Below are positions 42,406-50,758 of a DNA stretch of 64,000 nt, one piece after another. A program made the translations under genes and the position numbers. The notes under the pieces were generated by a model, which worked only from the letters and a program-made list of their open reading frames with translations, did no database searches and had not been told where the DNA came from. The first letter of the stretch is position 1. Every line of letters begins with the position of its first letter. The DNA is from Paraburkholderia translucens (lineage in GTDB: Bacteria > Pseudomonadota > Gammaproteobacteria > Burkholderiales > Burkholderiaceae). The stretch covers positions 310,001 through 374,000 of the forward strand of contig NZ_JAJITC010000006.1 in assembly GCF_020881035.1 (NCBI RefSeq). Reading direction: 5' to 3'.

Positions 42406-42948
42406 TCATGCTCCGGTAGTTGGCACGGGGTTGGACGTATCGTCGGACGGCGCGTCGGCGCGCGGCTGCGCGGCGAGCGCTTTCATCAACGCGGGCTCTT
42501 CCAGCAGGCGGGCGATCAGCGCTTCGGCGCCGGTCTTGCCGTCCATGTAGGTCAGCAGGTTGGCCAGTTGAGTCCGCGCTTCCAGCAGTTGCCGCAGTGG
42601 CTCGACCTTGCGGGCGATCGCGGCGGGCGTGAAGTCGTCCATGCTCTCGAAGGTCAGATCGACCGCGACGTTGCCGTCGCCCGTCAGCGTGTTCGGCACC
42701 TGCACCGCGACGCGCGGCTTCATCGACTTGAGACGATCGTCGAAGTTGTCCACGTCGATCTCGAGAAACTTCCGTTCGGCGGCCGGTGCGAGCGGCTCTG
42801 CGGGTTGTCCCGACAGGTCCGCCAGCACACCCATCACGAAGGGCAGATTGACCTTCTTCTCCGAACCGTAGACTTCGACGTCGTATTCGATCTGCACACG
42901 CGGCGCACGATTGCGCGCGATGAATTTCTGACTGCTTTCCTTGGCCAC
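42406..42948 (-). CDS. tssB: TssB sheath small subunit
   Basis: This 180-aa TssB (VipA/ImpB) protein begins at GTG (MAKESSQKFIARNRAPRVQ). It contains LPFVMGVLADLSGQ, ERKFLEIDVDNFDDRLK and NLLTYMDGKTGAEALI. The GTG at 42948 is chosen over one at 42957 because the AAAGGAG site lies eight bases before it and because family members start at this residue. TssB and TssC interlock to form the sheath; the C-terminal region of TssB lines the junction. It lies 33 bp after tssA. Confidence 0.95.
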   Translation of the reverse strand: MAKESSQKFIARNRAPRVQIEYDVEVYGSEKKVNLPFVMGVLADLSGQPAEPLAPAAERKFLEIDVDNFDDRLKSMKPRVAVQVPNTLTGDGNVAVDLTFESMDDFTPAAIARKVEPLRQLLEARTQLANLLTYMDGKTGAEALIARLLEEPALMKALAAQPRADAPSDDTSNPVPTTGA

Positions 42949-42981
42949 GATGTCCACTCCTTTGCTGTTGCCTGAGTCCGG

Positions 42982-44058
42982 TCAGACGACCCCGCCCAGA
43001 TGCCTGAATTGATGCGCGCCGTCCGGCGCGACGTCCTCGATGATTTCCATGAAGCTCTTGCCGACCAGCCTCCGGGCGCGCTGCAGCAACACCGGCAACG
43101 GGCTCGATGGTTCACACTCGGCGTAGTAGGCGCAGATCGCATCGAGCGCATCGCTCACGTCGCGCGCGCTCGCGATGCGCCGGGGCGTGGCGGGTCCCGC
43201 CGCGGCGGCGCGCTGCGTCGCCAAAGCGGAACCCGCACCCTCTTCACTGCTGCTGGTCTCCATCGCACTTCCCCCTCCCCCCGTATCCGGATCGAGCACC
43301 GCGATGCGCGCCGCCACGAACTCCCCGATGCGTCCGAGAAGCCTCGCGAGCGGTCCGAAGTCCAGTGCGCGCGCCGGCCCCACGCGCCCGGTCAGCGTGT
43401 TCTCGATCTTCGCGAGCGAGGCCCGCGCCGACGAGAGCACTTCGCACATCGCTCTTCCTGCGTCGATGCCCGCTTGCGCGAACGCCGCATCGATGGCCGC
43501 GAGCGTCGGCATCTCGTCGCCTTCGCCAAGCGGCGCCTCCCCTGCCAGCACGTCGAGATCGCGCAGCGCAAAACCGCGCTGTCCATGCGGCACGACGAAA
43601 GGCACGTCGCGCAGTTCACCCAGGAGCCCCGTGCGGTCGACGAGTTCCGACAGCGCGTTGACCCGCGCTGTCGGGTCGTCGCCGTCGCTTGCATCCAGTT
43701 GCGGATGCACGGCGCTCCAGTGCTGTTCGAGCAGCCCTTCGATCAGCGCGAGGCCGCATGCGAGCCCCGCGAAGCCCTCACGCGCCATGCTCGAACGCGT
43801 GTAGAACACCGCCACGCGCAAATCACGCGTGCGTCCGAGCAGGGTCATCGAAAGCGAGCGCGCGAGCGCCCAGTCGGGCGGCGTCGCTGCGATGAACGTG
43901 CCGCCATACTCGGCGTCGGGCTTACCGGCGACCGCCTGTTCCAGCGCCCGAAACTCAGGGCTGTACTCTTCGTCCTCACCGCACGGAGATTCCGGCGTGA
44001 GGGCGGTAAGCCAGACTGCGATATCTGCGTGGTTCATGGCGATGTCCGCGAAGGGCAT
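42982..44058 (-). CDS. tssA: TssA baseplate/cap protein
   Basis: This 358-aa protein has an N-terminal ImpA_N domain (ADIAVWLTALTPESPCGEDEEYSPEF, in two helices, residues 8-40; further EYGGTFIAATPPDWALARS). The C-terminal VasJ-like end contains CAYYAECEPSSPLPVLLQRARRL (in two helices) and SFMEIIEDVAPDG. This short architecture is the class that stays at the baseplate or caps the sheath. Either M1 or the ATG at 44037 (MNHADIAV) could be the start; neither has a strong ribosome-binding site. It lies 71 bp after hcp. Confidence 0.92.
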   Translation of the reverse strand: MPFADIAMNHADIAVWLTALTPESPCGEDEEYSPEFRALEQAVAGKPDAEYGGTFIAATPPDWALARSLSMTLLGRTRDLRVAVFYTRSSMAREGFAGLACGLALIEGLLEQHWSAVHPQLDASDGDDPTARVNALSELVDRTGLLGELRDVPFVVPHGQRGFALRDLDVLAGEAPLGEGDEMPTLAAIDAAFAQAGIDAGRAMCEVLSSARASLAKIENTLTGRVGPARALDFGPLARLLGRIGEFVAARIAVLDPDTGGGGSAMETSSSEEGAGSALATQRAAAAGPATPRRIASARDVSDALDAICAYYAECEPSSPLPVLLQRARRLVGKSFMEIIEDVAPDGAHQFRHLGGVV

Positions 44059-44129
44059 TGAACGGGAGGCGGGCTATTACCGCGGCGGGGACGCTGAACG
44101 CGAGCTGGCGCCGGGTCCGGAGTCACGAC

Positions 44130-44615
44130 TCAACTCGCCGTGTTCTTCGGAATGTTCCATTTGCCGCTCACCACGCCGCCCTTCTTGGCCCCGTTGTTGT
44201 CCTGCGGCTGATATTCCATGTTGAATTGCGCGAAGTTCAGCGTGACGTTCTCGGCAACCTGATCCGAACCGCCGGAGCCCACCGAGTGGCGGCTGATGAG
44301 CACTTCCTTGAGCGTGATCTTCAGATACTCGACCGGGTCCTTACCGCCTGCCTTGCGTAGCGTGAGCACGGCCTCCGGCATGTGCACGCCCTGACAGCAC
44401 GACTGCACGATCGTGGGCGAACTCTTGTCGACATACTTGGTGATCGTGAGATCCTGCACCGATGCGGTGCCGGTGCCACCACCCGTGCCGCTGTGCGTCG
44501 TACCGGTCTGCGAGCATCCCCACGACCAGCTCAGCACCTCGATCTCGTCGGTGTGACCCGCCGCCTGTGATTCACCCTTGATGTCGCCCAGCTTGAGAAA
44601 CATATCTACAGCCAT
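44130..44615 (-). CDS. hcp: Hcp tube protein
   Basis: This 161-aa Hcp protein starts MAVDMFLKLGDIKGESQAAG. It contains HTDEIEVLSWSWGCSQ and the Gly-rich loop GTGGGTGTASVQDL, and later VLTLRKAGGKDPVEYLKITL and FAQFNMEYQPQD. Hexamer rings stack into the secreted inner tube. The ATG at 44615 follows a TTTGGAGACTG site. It is the first gene of the ~20-kb minus-strand T6SS operon, and the A+T-rich 44616-44790 region probably contains the main promoter, though no clear sigma-54 or sigma-70 element was found. Confidence 0.96.
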   Translation of the reverse strand: MAVDMFLKLGDIKGESQAAGHTDEIEVLSWSWGCSQTGTTHSGTGGGTGTASVQDLTITKYVDKSSPTIVQSCCQGVHMPEAVLTLRKAGGKDPVEYLKITLKEVLISRHSVGSGGSDQVAENVTLNFAQFNMEYQPQDNNGAKKGGVVSGKWNIPKNTAS

Positions 44616-44791
44616 GTCAGTCTCCAAAAAATGCGCACCTTGCGGCACTGGTAAATTCGCGTCGCGTTGGATTGCGAAGCGTGGTTTGCGAGCTTTCCGT
44701 TGATTACCCGCATTACTTCGTTCGACTAAGTTTCCATACTGCTTCGATGCGTATTTCGTCGTCACGCATCAGCGCGGAATCATGTGCCGGC

Positions 44792-45028
44792 TCATTCGTC
44801 GAGCGCCCGCTTGATCGCCGCCGCCACGGCCGGCAAGTCGCCGCGTTCGCAAAGTGCGGCCCAGTTCGCGAGCGTGTCGCGATTTACCGCCGGTGTTTCG
44901 CAAAGCTGCGCAAATCGTTCGAGTGTGACCGTCGAGCCAGCTATGCTATGAAAACGTTCGCGTCCGATGCACGCGTCCAGCATGACCGCCATGCCTGCCT
45001 GCCGGGCGCGGTCGAGGAGGGCTTCCAT
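44792..45028 (-). CDS. Small conserved-looking protein (78 aa), unknown
   Basis: This 78-aa protein starts MEALLDRARQAGMAVMLDAC after an AGGAGA site. It looks fully helical and contains RDTLANWAALCERGDLPAVA. It has no signal peptide or membrane helix. It lies upstream of hcp on the same strand, 176 bp away, and is divergent from the ECF sigma factor gene. The family is not recognised. Position alone suggests a link with either the T6SS or the sigma/anti-sigma pair. Confidence 0.6.
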   Translation of the reverse strand: MEALLDRARQAGMAVMLDACIGRERFHSIAGSTVTLERFAQLCETPAVNRDTLANWAALCERGDLPAVAAAIKRALDE

Positions 45029-45134
45029 GATCTGTCTCCTATTCGGTCGTTCAAGTGCGCTGCGTTGCGGGTTCCGTGACCCGAAAACAGCCACCTTCGG
45101 CGGCTTATTCCGCAAAAAAACCCGAAAAATTCGT

Positions 45135-45162
45135 GGAATAGATTCGCGTCTGGAGTGTTGTC
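45135..45162 (+). promoter_or_regulatory. Possible ECF-type promoter of the sigma/anti-sigma operon
   Basis: GGAATA at 45135-45140 and GTTGTC at 45157-45162 are separated by 16 bp and lie 35 bp ahead of the sigma-factor start. A GGAA-type -35 with a GTC-containing -10 is usual for ECF sigma factors that activate their own gene. The match is partial and could be chance. Confidence 0.3.
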
Positions 45163-45196
45163 AATCATGAGCGCGCCCATTCCAGGAGCTGCCCCG

Positions 45197-45730
45197 ATGA
45201 ACGACGACGACCTGACGACCGTCCTGCCGACGTTACTGCCGCGGCTATGGCGGTTCGCGCTGCGACTGACGCAAAATCCGCACGACGCCGAGGATCTCGT
45301 CCAAAGGGCGTGTGTACGTGCGTTGGAGCGGCGCAGTCAGCTTCAGCCGGGCACATCGGCGCTCAGCTGGCTCTTCTCGATCCTGCATTCGACATGGATG
45401 AACGAGCTGCGCGCTCGCTCGATTCGCAACCGCGGCAGCATGGATTGGCAGGATGAGGAAATCGAATCGTTTGCCGATCCTGCGGCGCACAATCCGGAGC
45501 TCGATCTGCTGCATCGGCAGGTGATCGACGCCGTCGAGGCGCTGCCCGAAGCGCAGCGCGTCGTGATGGTGCTGGTGGCGATCGAAGGCTTGAGCTACCG
45601 CGAGGCGGCCGAGGTGCTCGACGTGCCGATCGGGACGGTAATGAGCCGGCTGTCGCGCGCGCGGCTGACGATCGGTCAGAAATTTAGCGTGCAGGCGTCT
45701 GCGGGGATAAGAAAAGGAGAATCCTTATGA
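45197..45730 (+). CDS. ECF-type RNA polymerase sigma factor
   Basis: This 177-aa protein has sigma region 2 (RFALRLTQNPHDAEDLVQRACVRALER in two helices) and region 4 helix-turn-helix (EGLSYREAAEVLDVPIGTVMSRLSRARL in two helices). There is no region 3, the ECF architecture. The start at 45197 (MNDDDLTTVL) follows an AGGAG site; in-frame ATGs further upstream do not. Its stop overlaps the start of the anti-sigma gene (ATGA), the standard arrangement. The stimulus is unknown. Confidence 0.92.
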   Translation: MNDDDLTTVLPTLLPRLWRFALRLTQNPHDAEDLVQRACVRALERRSQLQPGTSALSWLFSILHSTWMNELRARSIRNRGSMDWQDEEIESFADPAAHNPELDLLHRQVIDAVEALPEAQRVVMVLVAIEGLSYREAAEVLDVPIGTVMSRLSRARLTIGQKFSVQASAGIRKGESL

Positions 45731-46557
45731 ATATCGATGATTCGCTGCTGATGTCCTATGTGGACGGCGAGCTTTCGCCGGAGCAGCGCGCGGAGATCGA
45801 AGCGGCGATCGCGCACTCGGACGACCTGGCGGCGCGGGCCGCGGCGCTGCAGGCGTCGGTCCTGCCGTACCGGGCCGCGTATGACCGGCAGACGGTACCG
45901 CCCGTGCCTGAAAGCCTCAAGCGCCGCATCGAAGAGCTCGTGAGCGTCAGCACGCCGCAGGAGCGCAGTGCGCCGCGCGGCGGCCGGCGTATTCCGATGC
46001 AGTGGGCGGTGGCCGCCTTCGTCGCCGGTGCGATCTGCTCGGGCGTGCTCACTGGATATTTCGGCGGTATCAATCCGTTGAGGTCGGGTGTCGACCCGTG
46101 GGTGCAGAGCGTGGCGGACTATCAGGTGCTCTACGGACGCGACACGGTCGCCAATGTCCGGGAAGACAAAGCCAGTACCGAACAGGTGATGGCCGATATC
46201 CATCAGCGCGACGGCATGCCGGTCGAAGTTCCCGATCTGCATGAGGTGGGCCTGAAATTCAAGCGCGTGCAGCGCCTGAATTACCACGACCACCCGCTCA
46301 TTCAGATGGTATATCTGCCGGAGCGCGGAGATCCGGTCGCCCTGTGCGTGATCGAGGAAAACGAACGCGACGCGCCGGTGCGCTCGAGTCAGGTTGGTCA
46401 AATGAAGACGGTCACGTGGCGCGCGAATCGGCTTGCCTACGTGTTGCTTGCGAAAGACCCTTCGCTCGATCTGGAAGCCATTGGTAACAGCATTGCCGGC
46501 GGGAAGACTGCGCCGCTCTACAGCAGCGCCAATGAAGACGTGCTGCGCGACAGCTAG
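45727..46557 (+). CDS. Membrane-bound anti-sigma factor
   Basis: This 276-aa protein starts MNIDDSLLMSYVDGELSPEQ, the N-terminal sigma-binding helix typical of anti-sigma factors. A single helix follows at about residues 98-118 (MQWAVAAFVAGAICSGVLTG) and then a periplasmic domain of about 155 residues (GLKFKRVQRLNYHDHPLIQM). It lacks the HxxxCxxC zinc motif (no ZAS). It should hold the sigma factor at the inner membrane until a periplasmic signal arrives. Translational overlap with the sigma gene supports a matched pair. Confidence 0.9.
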   Translation: MNIDDSLLMSYVDGELSPEQRAEIEAAIAHSDDLAARAAALQASVLPYRAAYDRQTVPPVPESLKRRIEELVSVSTPQERSAPRGGRRIPMQWAVAAFVAGAICSGVLTGYFGGINPLRSGVDPWVQSVADYQVLYGRDTVANVREDKASTEQVMADIHQRDGMPVEVPDLHEVGLKFKRVQRLNYHDHPLIQMVYLPERGDPVALCVIEENERDAPVRSSQVGQMKTVTWRANRLAYVLLAKDPSLDLEAIGNSIAGGKTAPLYSSANEDVLRDS

Positions 46558-46576
46558 GCGGACACGGCTATGACGT

Positions 46577-46598
46577 GGAGCGCGCGCCGGGGCGCTCC
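46577..46598. terminator. GC-rich hairpin between convergent genes
   Basis: Inverted repeat GGAGCGC / GCGCTCC (46577-46583 and 46592-46598) with an eight-base loop lies between the convergent ends of the anti-sigma gene and the BON-domain gene. There is no T-run on either strand, so it may act with Rho or merely as a stable 3' end. Confidence 0.35.
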
Positions 46599-46675
46599 CG
46601 GCCCAGATTCCGCCGTTCGAGGCACCGGCCGCATTTGAACTGTGAGCCTATCCGACCGACAACGCGAGACGGTGC

Positions 46676-47056
46676 TCAATGCTCGCCGTCTTCCTCTCGC
46701 ACCGTCAATCTGTTCGTCACTGCCCTGACTCCGAGCACGGACCTTGCAGCGTTGCCAGCGCGGGAGATCTGCCAGCTCTCGGGTACCTCTCCTGTCAGCG
46801 TGACGACGCCGAGGTGCGCCCTGATGTGAATTCCCGAATCGTCCATGTCCGGCACGCGCCTGAGGGCACGGCGAACGTCTCGAATCACCGACGTATCCGG
46901 CCTGGTTCCGGGCGGCGTGGTCGAAACCGGCACCGCTCGCGGAGCGGCGTCGGCCGCCGCGCCGACGCCTGTTTGCGCGTTCGCACGAACGACGCAACTC
47001 GCGATGGCCGCGGCCAACATTGCGCCGATTATTCCGCTCGCACCATTTATGTTCAT
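46676..47056 (-). CDS. Exported BON-domain protein
   Basis: This 126-aa protein has a signal peptide (MNINGASGIIGAMLAAAIAS, cleaved around ANAQ). An Ala/Pro linker follows, then a single BON domain (about residues 55-120) with SVIRDVRRALRRVPDMD, IHIRAHLGVVTLTGEVPE and the closing GVRAVTNRLTV. BON domains bind membranes or phospholipids, and OsmY- or Kbp-like proteins with them are envelope-stress factors. Its neighbour, the sigma/anti-sigma pair, may regulate it. An AAAGGAGAAA site precedes the ATG. Confidence 0.87.
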   Translation of the reverse strand: MNINGASGIIGAMLAAAIASCVVRANAQTGVGAAADAAPRAVPVSTTPPGTRPDTSVIRDVRRALRRVPDMDDSGIHIRAHLGVVTLTGEVPESWQISRAGNAARSVLGVRAVTNRLTVREEDGEH

Positions 47057-47431
47057 GCTTTCTCCTTTGGGTTCCGAGACCTTCGCAGTGAAAAGCAGAA
47101 GAATTGGATGTAGCCCTGGCGTTCATTGAAGAATACCCGGGAATTGTCGAAATGCTGTTCGCTCAAGGCCCTGAGTTTCGCAATGTGAACGGTGCGGGCG
47201 GCGGCTGCGGTCGCCGATGCGCTGAATGCCAAGTTCACGAGGATGAACTGCCCCGAACCATCGGAGCGTTTGTAAAACCTATACTTGATGTATGCCCGTC
47301 AAACATGATCTGCCTAAAAAGCGGGTGAGTTAAACACCTACTGCGGCGCGTTCCATCCGACGACAACCCCGCGCGATGTCACCGTTGTGCGAGGCGTTAT
47401 AAAACACATCGAGAACACATCGAGCCTGTCC
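47057..47431. other. Intergenic region between divergent BON and DksA-like genes
   Basis: About 375 bases that must hold promoters for both flanking genes. The interval is more A+T-rich than average around 47265-47340. TATACT occurs at about 47279 in a plausible -10 context for the plus-strand gene, but without a good -35. Short frames on both strands have no ribosome-binding sites and no recognisable products. Confidence 0.4.
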
Positions 47432-47815
47432 ATGATCACCCTCACCTCTTCCGAACTCGCCCTCCTGGACCACAGGCTCCGCGAGCGCCGCCGCGAATTA
47501 CTGGCGGCGCTATACGGCGAATACGGAGATCTTGCCGGAGCCCGGCCTCCCGAAGCGCTGGGCCCCGAGTCGCATCCCGACGAGACCGCGTCGCGCAAAG
47601 CCGGTGACGAGTTGCGCGCTGCGCTCGCGCGGCACGACCGCGACGAACTGCAGCGGATCGACGGCGCGCTGGCACGCATCACCGCGGGCCTCTATGGGGC
47701 TTGCGTCGAATGCGGGGACCCAATCGGCTATGAGCGGCTTGCCGCCGCGCCCTACACGGTCCGCTGCGTGTCATGCCAGACCGCGTTTGAACAACACCGC
47801 CACATCCGCCAATAA
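47432..47815 (+). CDS. TraR/DksA-family zinc-finger protein
   Basis: This 127-aa protein has a long N-terminal coiled-coil (LALLDHRLRERRRELLAAL and DELRAALARHDRDELQRIDGAL in separate helices) and a C4 zinc finger, CVECGDPIGYERLAAAP then CVSCQ, near the end. DksA-like proteins insert the coiled-coil into the RNA polymerase secondary channel. It lacks a clear DxxDxA tip motif of DksA proper, so it is probably a DksA paralogue of stress or phage type. It is convergent with the toxin-antitoxin operon. Confidence 0.88.
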   Translation: MITLTSSELALLDHRLRERRRELLAALYGEYGDLAGARPPEALGPESHPDETASRKAGDELRAALARHDRDELQRIDGALARITAGLYGACVECGDPIGYERLAAAPYTVRCVSCQTAFEQHRHIRQ

Positions 47816-47838
47816 GGCTTCGGATGGCTCAAGCGAAT

Positions 47839-48141
47839 TCAGGGAAAAAGGATTGCGGCGTAGTTGCGCGCGCTGTGCAGGACGTGAATGACGTCGACGC
47901 GAGCGGGAGGCTCGCCAACGACACGGTAGAAAATCTGGTGACCGCCATAAACCCGGTGACGCACGCCGCGGTCTTCGTAGCGCGGCACCAGCGGGAATGC
48001 GAAGCAAATATCGGCAAGCCGCGTGCACTTTTCGCGCAACTCGCGCATGAAGCCCAGCGCACGACGGGGGTTGTCGCGGGCCATGTAGTCGCCGATCGCC
48101 TCGAGGTCGGCTTCAGCGTCAGGAAGAATCTGGACAATCAT
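47839..48141 (-). CDS. ParE/RelE-type toxin
   Basis: This 100-aa protein starts MIVQILPDAEADLEAIGDYM, followed by RALGFMRELREKCTRLADI and the C-terminal YRVVGEPPARVDVIHVLHSARNY, the ParE fold. The RelE/ParE superfamily includes gyrase poisons (ParE) and mRNA interferases (RelE). The sequence resembles the ParE branch with an N-terminal helix pair. The gene overlaps the antitoxin gene by four bases (ATGA), with antitoxin first as usual. Confidence 0.88.
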   Translation of the reverse strand: MIVQILPDAEADLEAIGDYMARDNPRRALGFMRELREKCTRLADICFAFPLVPRYEDRGVRHRVYGGHQIFYRVVGEPPARVDVIHVLHSARNYAAILFP

Positions 48142-48395
48142 TGCCTGGTGCTCGCTAACGCACGATACTTTGCGTCAAGCCGGTCGAACACATCTCCGGC
48201 GGGCTTGCCCCGCCCTGCCTCCGAATCGGCAATGCCGCGCTCGATCACCGCATCCAGCGCGTTGAGTTGCATTTCGCGATCCTGAATGAGCTTCACGCCT
48301 TCGCGCAGGACCTCGCTCTCCGAGCCGTAGCGGCCCGACTCGACCAACTTCGCGACATAGTCCTCGAGCTGTTCCCCAAGATCCGCATTGATCAT
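48138..48395 (-). CDS. ParD-type antitoxin
   Basis: This 85-aa protein starts MINADLGEQLEDYVAKLVES, with the ribbon-helix-helix core SGRYGSESEVLREGVKLIQD characteristic of ParD/CC2985 antitoxins. A flexible C-terminal half binds the toxin. The RHH part should bind the operon promoter and autoregulate, and a perfect -10 hexamer lies 45 bp upstream. Confidence 0.9.
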   Translation of the reverse strand: MINADLGEQLEDYVAKLVESGRYGSESEVLREGVKLIQDREMQLNALDAVIERGIADSEAGRGKPAGDVFDRLDAKYRALASTRQ

Positions 48396-48439
48396 GGCCC
48401 TACCCCGGAACGTTCATCCGCCCATACACCCGATAAAAC

Positions 48440-48445
48440 ATTATA
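48440..48445 (-). promoter_or_regulatory. -10 element of the parDE-like operon
   Basis: The minus strand reads TATAAT exactly at this position, giving a leader of about 40 bases before the antitoxin ATG. No good -35 was found in the G+C-rich sequence behind it, so the promoter is probably weak or needs a regulator. ParD-type antitoxins normally bind over such a site. Confidence 0.4.
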
Positions 48446-48540
48446 GGTCGATGCAGCGCGGCCGGTCTGCGCGCCGACGCGCCGGATTGTCCGGCATGAT
48501 CTGGCTGGGCACGAGCGGGTCGAAGACGCGGCGGAGCGAA

Positions 48541-49284
48541 TCACGGCCGGTGATCCACCTTCACTTGAACGGAAACTCCGGTACGTAGGCCAAGCTGCGC
48601 CGCCGCGCTGCCGCGATTCACGGCGATCTCGACGAGCCCGATCGAGTTTTCGTACCAGAAGGCTTGACCCGCCATTGCGTCGGAAAAGACCCGGGCATAT
48701 TCGACGTCGGCGTCCGCGACCCTCAGCCGTGCAGTCCTCGGCACCGCTCCGGCCCGCAGCCCCGTCAGTGCATTGCCGTAGTGGTCTATGTAGATGACCT
48801 CGGCGAGATCACCCGCATCCAGCTGTACTCGCAAGCCTGTCGTCTCGACGAGCTTGTCGTCAGGGCCTTCGCCCCGGCTGACCCATGCTGCCATCGGGGC
48901 GAACAGGTCGCGACCATGAAAAGAGGCGGAGAGCGCGGGGGGACGCCAGACAATCCGCCAGGTGCGAGTGCGCGCCGCGCGGGCCGCCACGACCGAGAGC
49001 AGTCCGTTGTCCGGCCCGACGAACCGTTGCCCGTCGGCTTCCAGGACGACGGCATCACGTTCGCTACCCACGCCGGGATCTACCACGGCCAGAAAGACAC
49101 TATCTGACGGATACCACGGCGCAACTGCCGCGAGCAGATGCGCGCCTGCCTGCGCGTTGTAGTTTGGGGCTGTATGCAGTACGTCGATGATGGGCGTGCC
49201 GGCTGCCGCATGTCGCAGCAAAGCGACACGTACCTGTCCGACATAGATGTCATCGGCGCCGAAATCGGTAAAGAGTGCGAGCAT
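48541..49284 (-). CDS. SAM hydrolase (SAM hydroxide adenosyltransferase, DUF62 family)
   Basis: This 247-aa protein starts MLALFTDFGADDIYVGQVR. The family signature continues with VFLAVVDPGVGSERDAVVLE and FVGPDNGLLS, then HGRDLFAPMAAWVS and IDHYGNALTGLRAG. The enzymes cleave S-adenosylmethionine to adenosine and methionine with a water-derived hydroxide. Fluorinases and chlorinases are relatives, and nothing here suggests halogen use. GGAGG precedes the ATG at 49284. Its cellular role is unclear. Confidence 0.88.
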   Translation of the reverse strand: MLALFTDFGADDIYVGQVRVALLRHAAAGTPIIDVLHTAPNYNAQAGAHLLAAVAPWYPSDSVFLAVVDPGVGSERDAVVLEADGQRFVGPDNGLLSVVAARAARTRTWRIVWRPPALSASFHGRDLFAPMAAWVSRGEGPDDKLVETTGLRVQLDAGDLAEVIYIDHYGNALTGLRAGAVPRTARLRVADADVEYARVFSDAMAGQAFWYENSIGLVEIAVNRGSAAAQLGLRTGVSVQVKVDHRP

Positions 49285-49632
49285 CGGATAGCCTCCGTTC
49301 CAGTTCTGTACCGCCTTCCAGGCCAGCGCTCTGGCGGGGGCAAAGCCTGGCGAAGCGTCGCCCTGCGCGGGACAGGTTCCGATTGTAAAACCTGGCTTCG
49401 CGACGGCGAAGTGATGGCGGACCGCCGTCCGATTCGCAAGCGTGACGAAAGAAGACGACACGCGCAGCGCCACTGTACGGATCGCCTGCCTGGACGCGGA
49501 AATGCCAGCGAACTATGCTGAAAGCGTCGCGCGTGGGACGCTAGTTCGCAATCAAACGCCATCCACGCGCCGGAGCGGCGCTGCCGGGATATCCGGCTAC
49601 TGGCGGCACCAGGAATTGCTTTGGTCCGACGC
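49285..49632. other. Intergenic region between SAM hydrolase and CapA-family genes
   Basis: About 350 bases between divergent genes. Frames run through it on both strands as upstream extensions of the flanking genes, but they lack start signals and family similarity. It presumably contains the two promoters. No convincing promoter or operator was identified. Confidence 0.4.
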
Positions 49633-50745
49633 ATGAACCGCATCACGCTGTTTCTGTGCGGGGACGTGATGTTGGGGCGTGGTATCGATCAGATCATGGC
49701 GCATCCCAACCGGCCCCATCTTTTCGAGCCCTGCGTGCGGTCGGCGAGAGACTATGTGACGCTTGCCGAGGCAAGATCCGGCCCCTTGCCGGAGCGTGTC
49801 ACATTCGACTACGTGTGGGGCGATGCGCTGCACGAACTGGAGCGGGTGAGTCCTGACGCACGCATCGTCAATCTGGAGACCGCTGTCACGTGCAGCGAGG
49901 ACGCATGGCCGGGGAAGGGCATCCACTACCGCATGCATCCCGACAACGTATCCGTGCTGAGCGCTGCGAAAATCGACTGCTGCGCGCTCGCGAACAATCA
50001 CGTGCTCGACTGGGGCTATCGTGGGTTGACCGAAACCCTGGATACCCTGCAAGCCGCCGCTATTCATACGGCGGGCGCAGGGCCAAACGAGATCGAGGCG
50101 GCGAGCCCTGCCATGATCGACCTGGCAGGCGGTGGCAGAGTACTGATCTTTGCGTTTGCGACGGAAAGCAGTGGTGTGAATGAGGACTGGGCTGCCGTCC
50201 GGGGCCGGGCTGGCGTGAACCGGCTAAAGAATCTGTCCGCCGACTGCGTGCGCGCGATCGCGGCACAGGTGGAGACGGTCAGGCGCCCTGCCGATGTTGT
50301 CGTCGTCTCGATCCATTGGGGGGCGAACTTCGATTTCGACATACCCGTGTCGCAGCGACGTTTCGCGCACGGCCTCATCGATTCGGCAGCGGCAGATGTC
50401 GTACACGGGCACTCATCGCATCACGTGAAGGGTATCGAAGTGTATCGGGACAAGCTCATCCTGTACGGCGCCGGCGACTTCATCAACGACTATGAAGGCA
50501 TCACCGGTGAAGAATCGTATCGCGGCGACCTCGCGCTGATGTATTTCCCCGCCCTCGATCCCGGTACGGGCAAGCTGCTCGAACTGTCGATGACACCGAC
50601 GCAGACACGGCGCTTCCGTATCAACCGGGCGCCTCAGGAAGGCATTCAATGGCTGGAAGAAACGCTCAATCGGGAGAGCCGCCCTTTGGGCGCTGGTATC
50701 AAGCGGCGCGCGGACGATACGTTTGTATTGCGCGCGGTGACGTAG
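49633..50745 (+). CDS. CapA-family metallophosphatase-like protein
   Basis: This 370-aa protein starts MNRITLFLCGDVMLGRGIDQ, with the CapA/PgsA metal-binding pattern: GDVMLGR, VNLETAVTC, CALANNHVLDWG, VVVSIHWGAN and HGHSSHHVKG. The family (poly-gamma-glutamate synthesis CapA) has a calcineurin-like fold; many members without capBC neighbours have unknown roles. No capsule genes flank it and no signal peptide is present, so capsule synthesis is unlikely here. The ATG at 49633 is preferred over a TTG at 49621. Confidence 0.85.
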   Translation: MNRITLFLCGDVMLGRGIDQIMAHPNRPHLFEPCVRSARDYVTLAEARSGPLPERVTFDYVWGDALHELERVSPDARIVNLETAVTCSEDAWPGKGIHYRMHPDNVSVLSAAKIDCCALANNHVLDWGYRGLTETLDTLQAAAIHTAGAGPNEIEAASPAMIDLAGGGRVLIFAFATESSGVNEDWAAVRGRAGVNRLKNLSADCVRAIAAQVETVRRPADVVVVSIHWGANFDFDIPVSQRRFAHGLIDSAAADVVHGHSSHHVKGIEVYRDKLILYGAGDFINDYEGITGEESYRGDLALMYFPALDPGTGKLLELSMTPTQTRRFRINRAPQEGIQWLEETLNRESRPLGAGIKRRADDTFVLRAVT

Positions 50746-50758
50746 CGCGGGTCCGGCG

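Noticed and set aside
44616..44791. Possible sigma-54 promoter upstream of hcp (GGCAC...GC pattern on the minus strand)
   Set aside because: The spacing between the GG and GC elements does not fit the -24/-12 rule.
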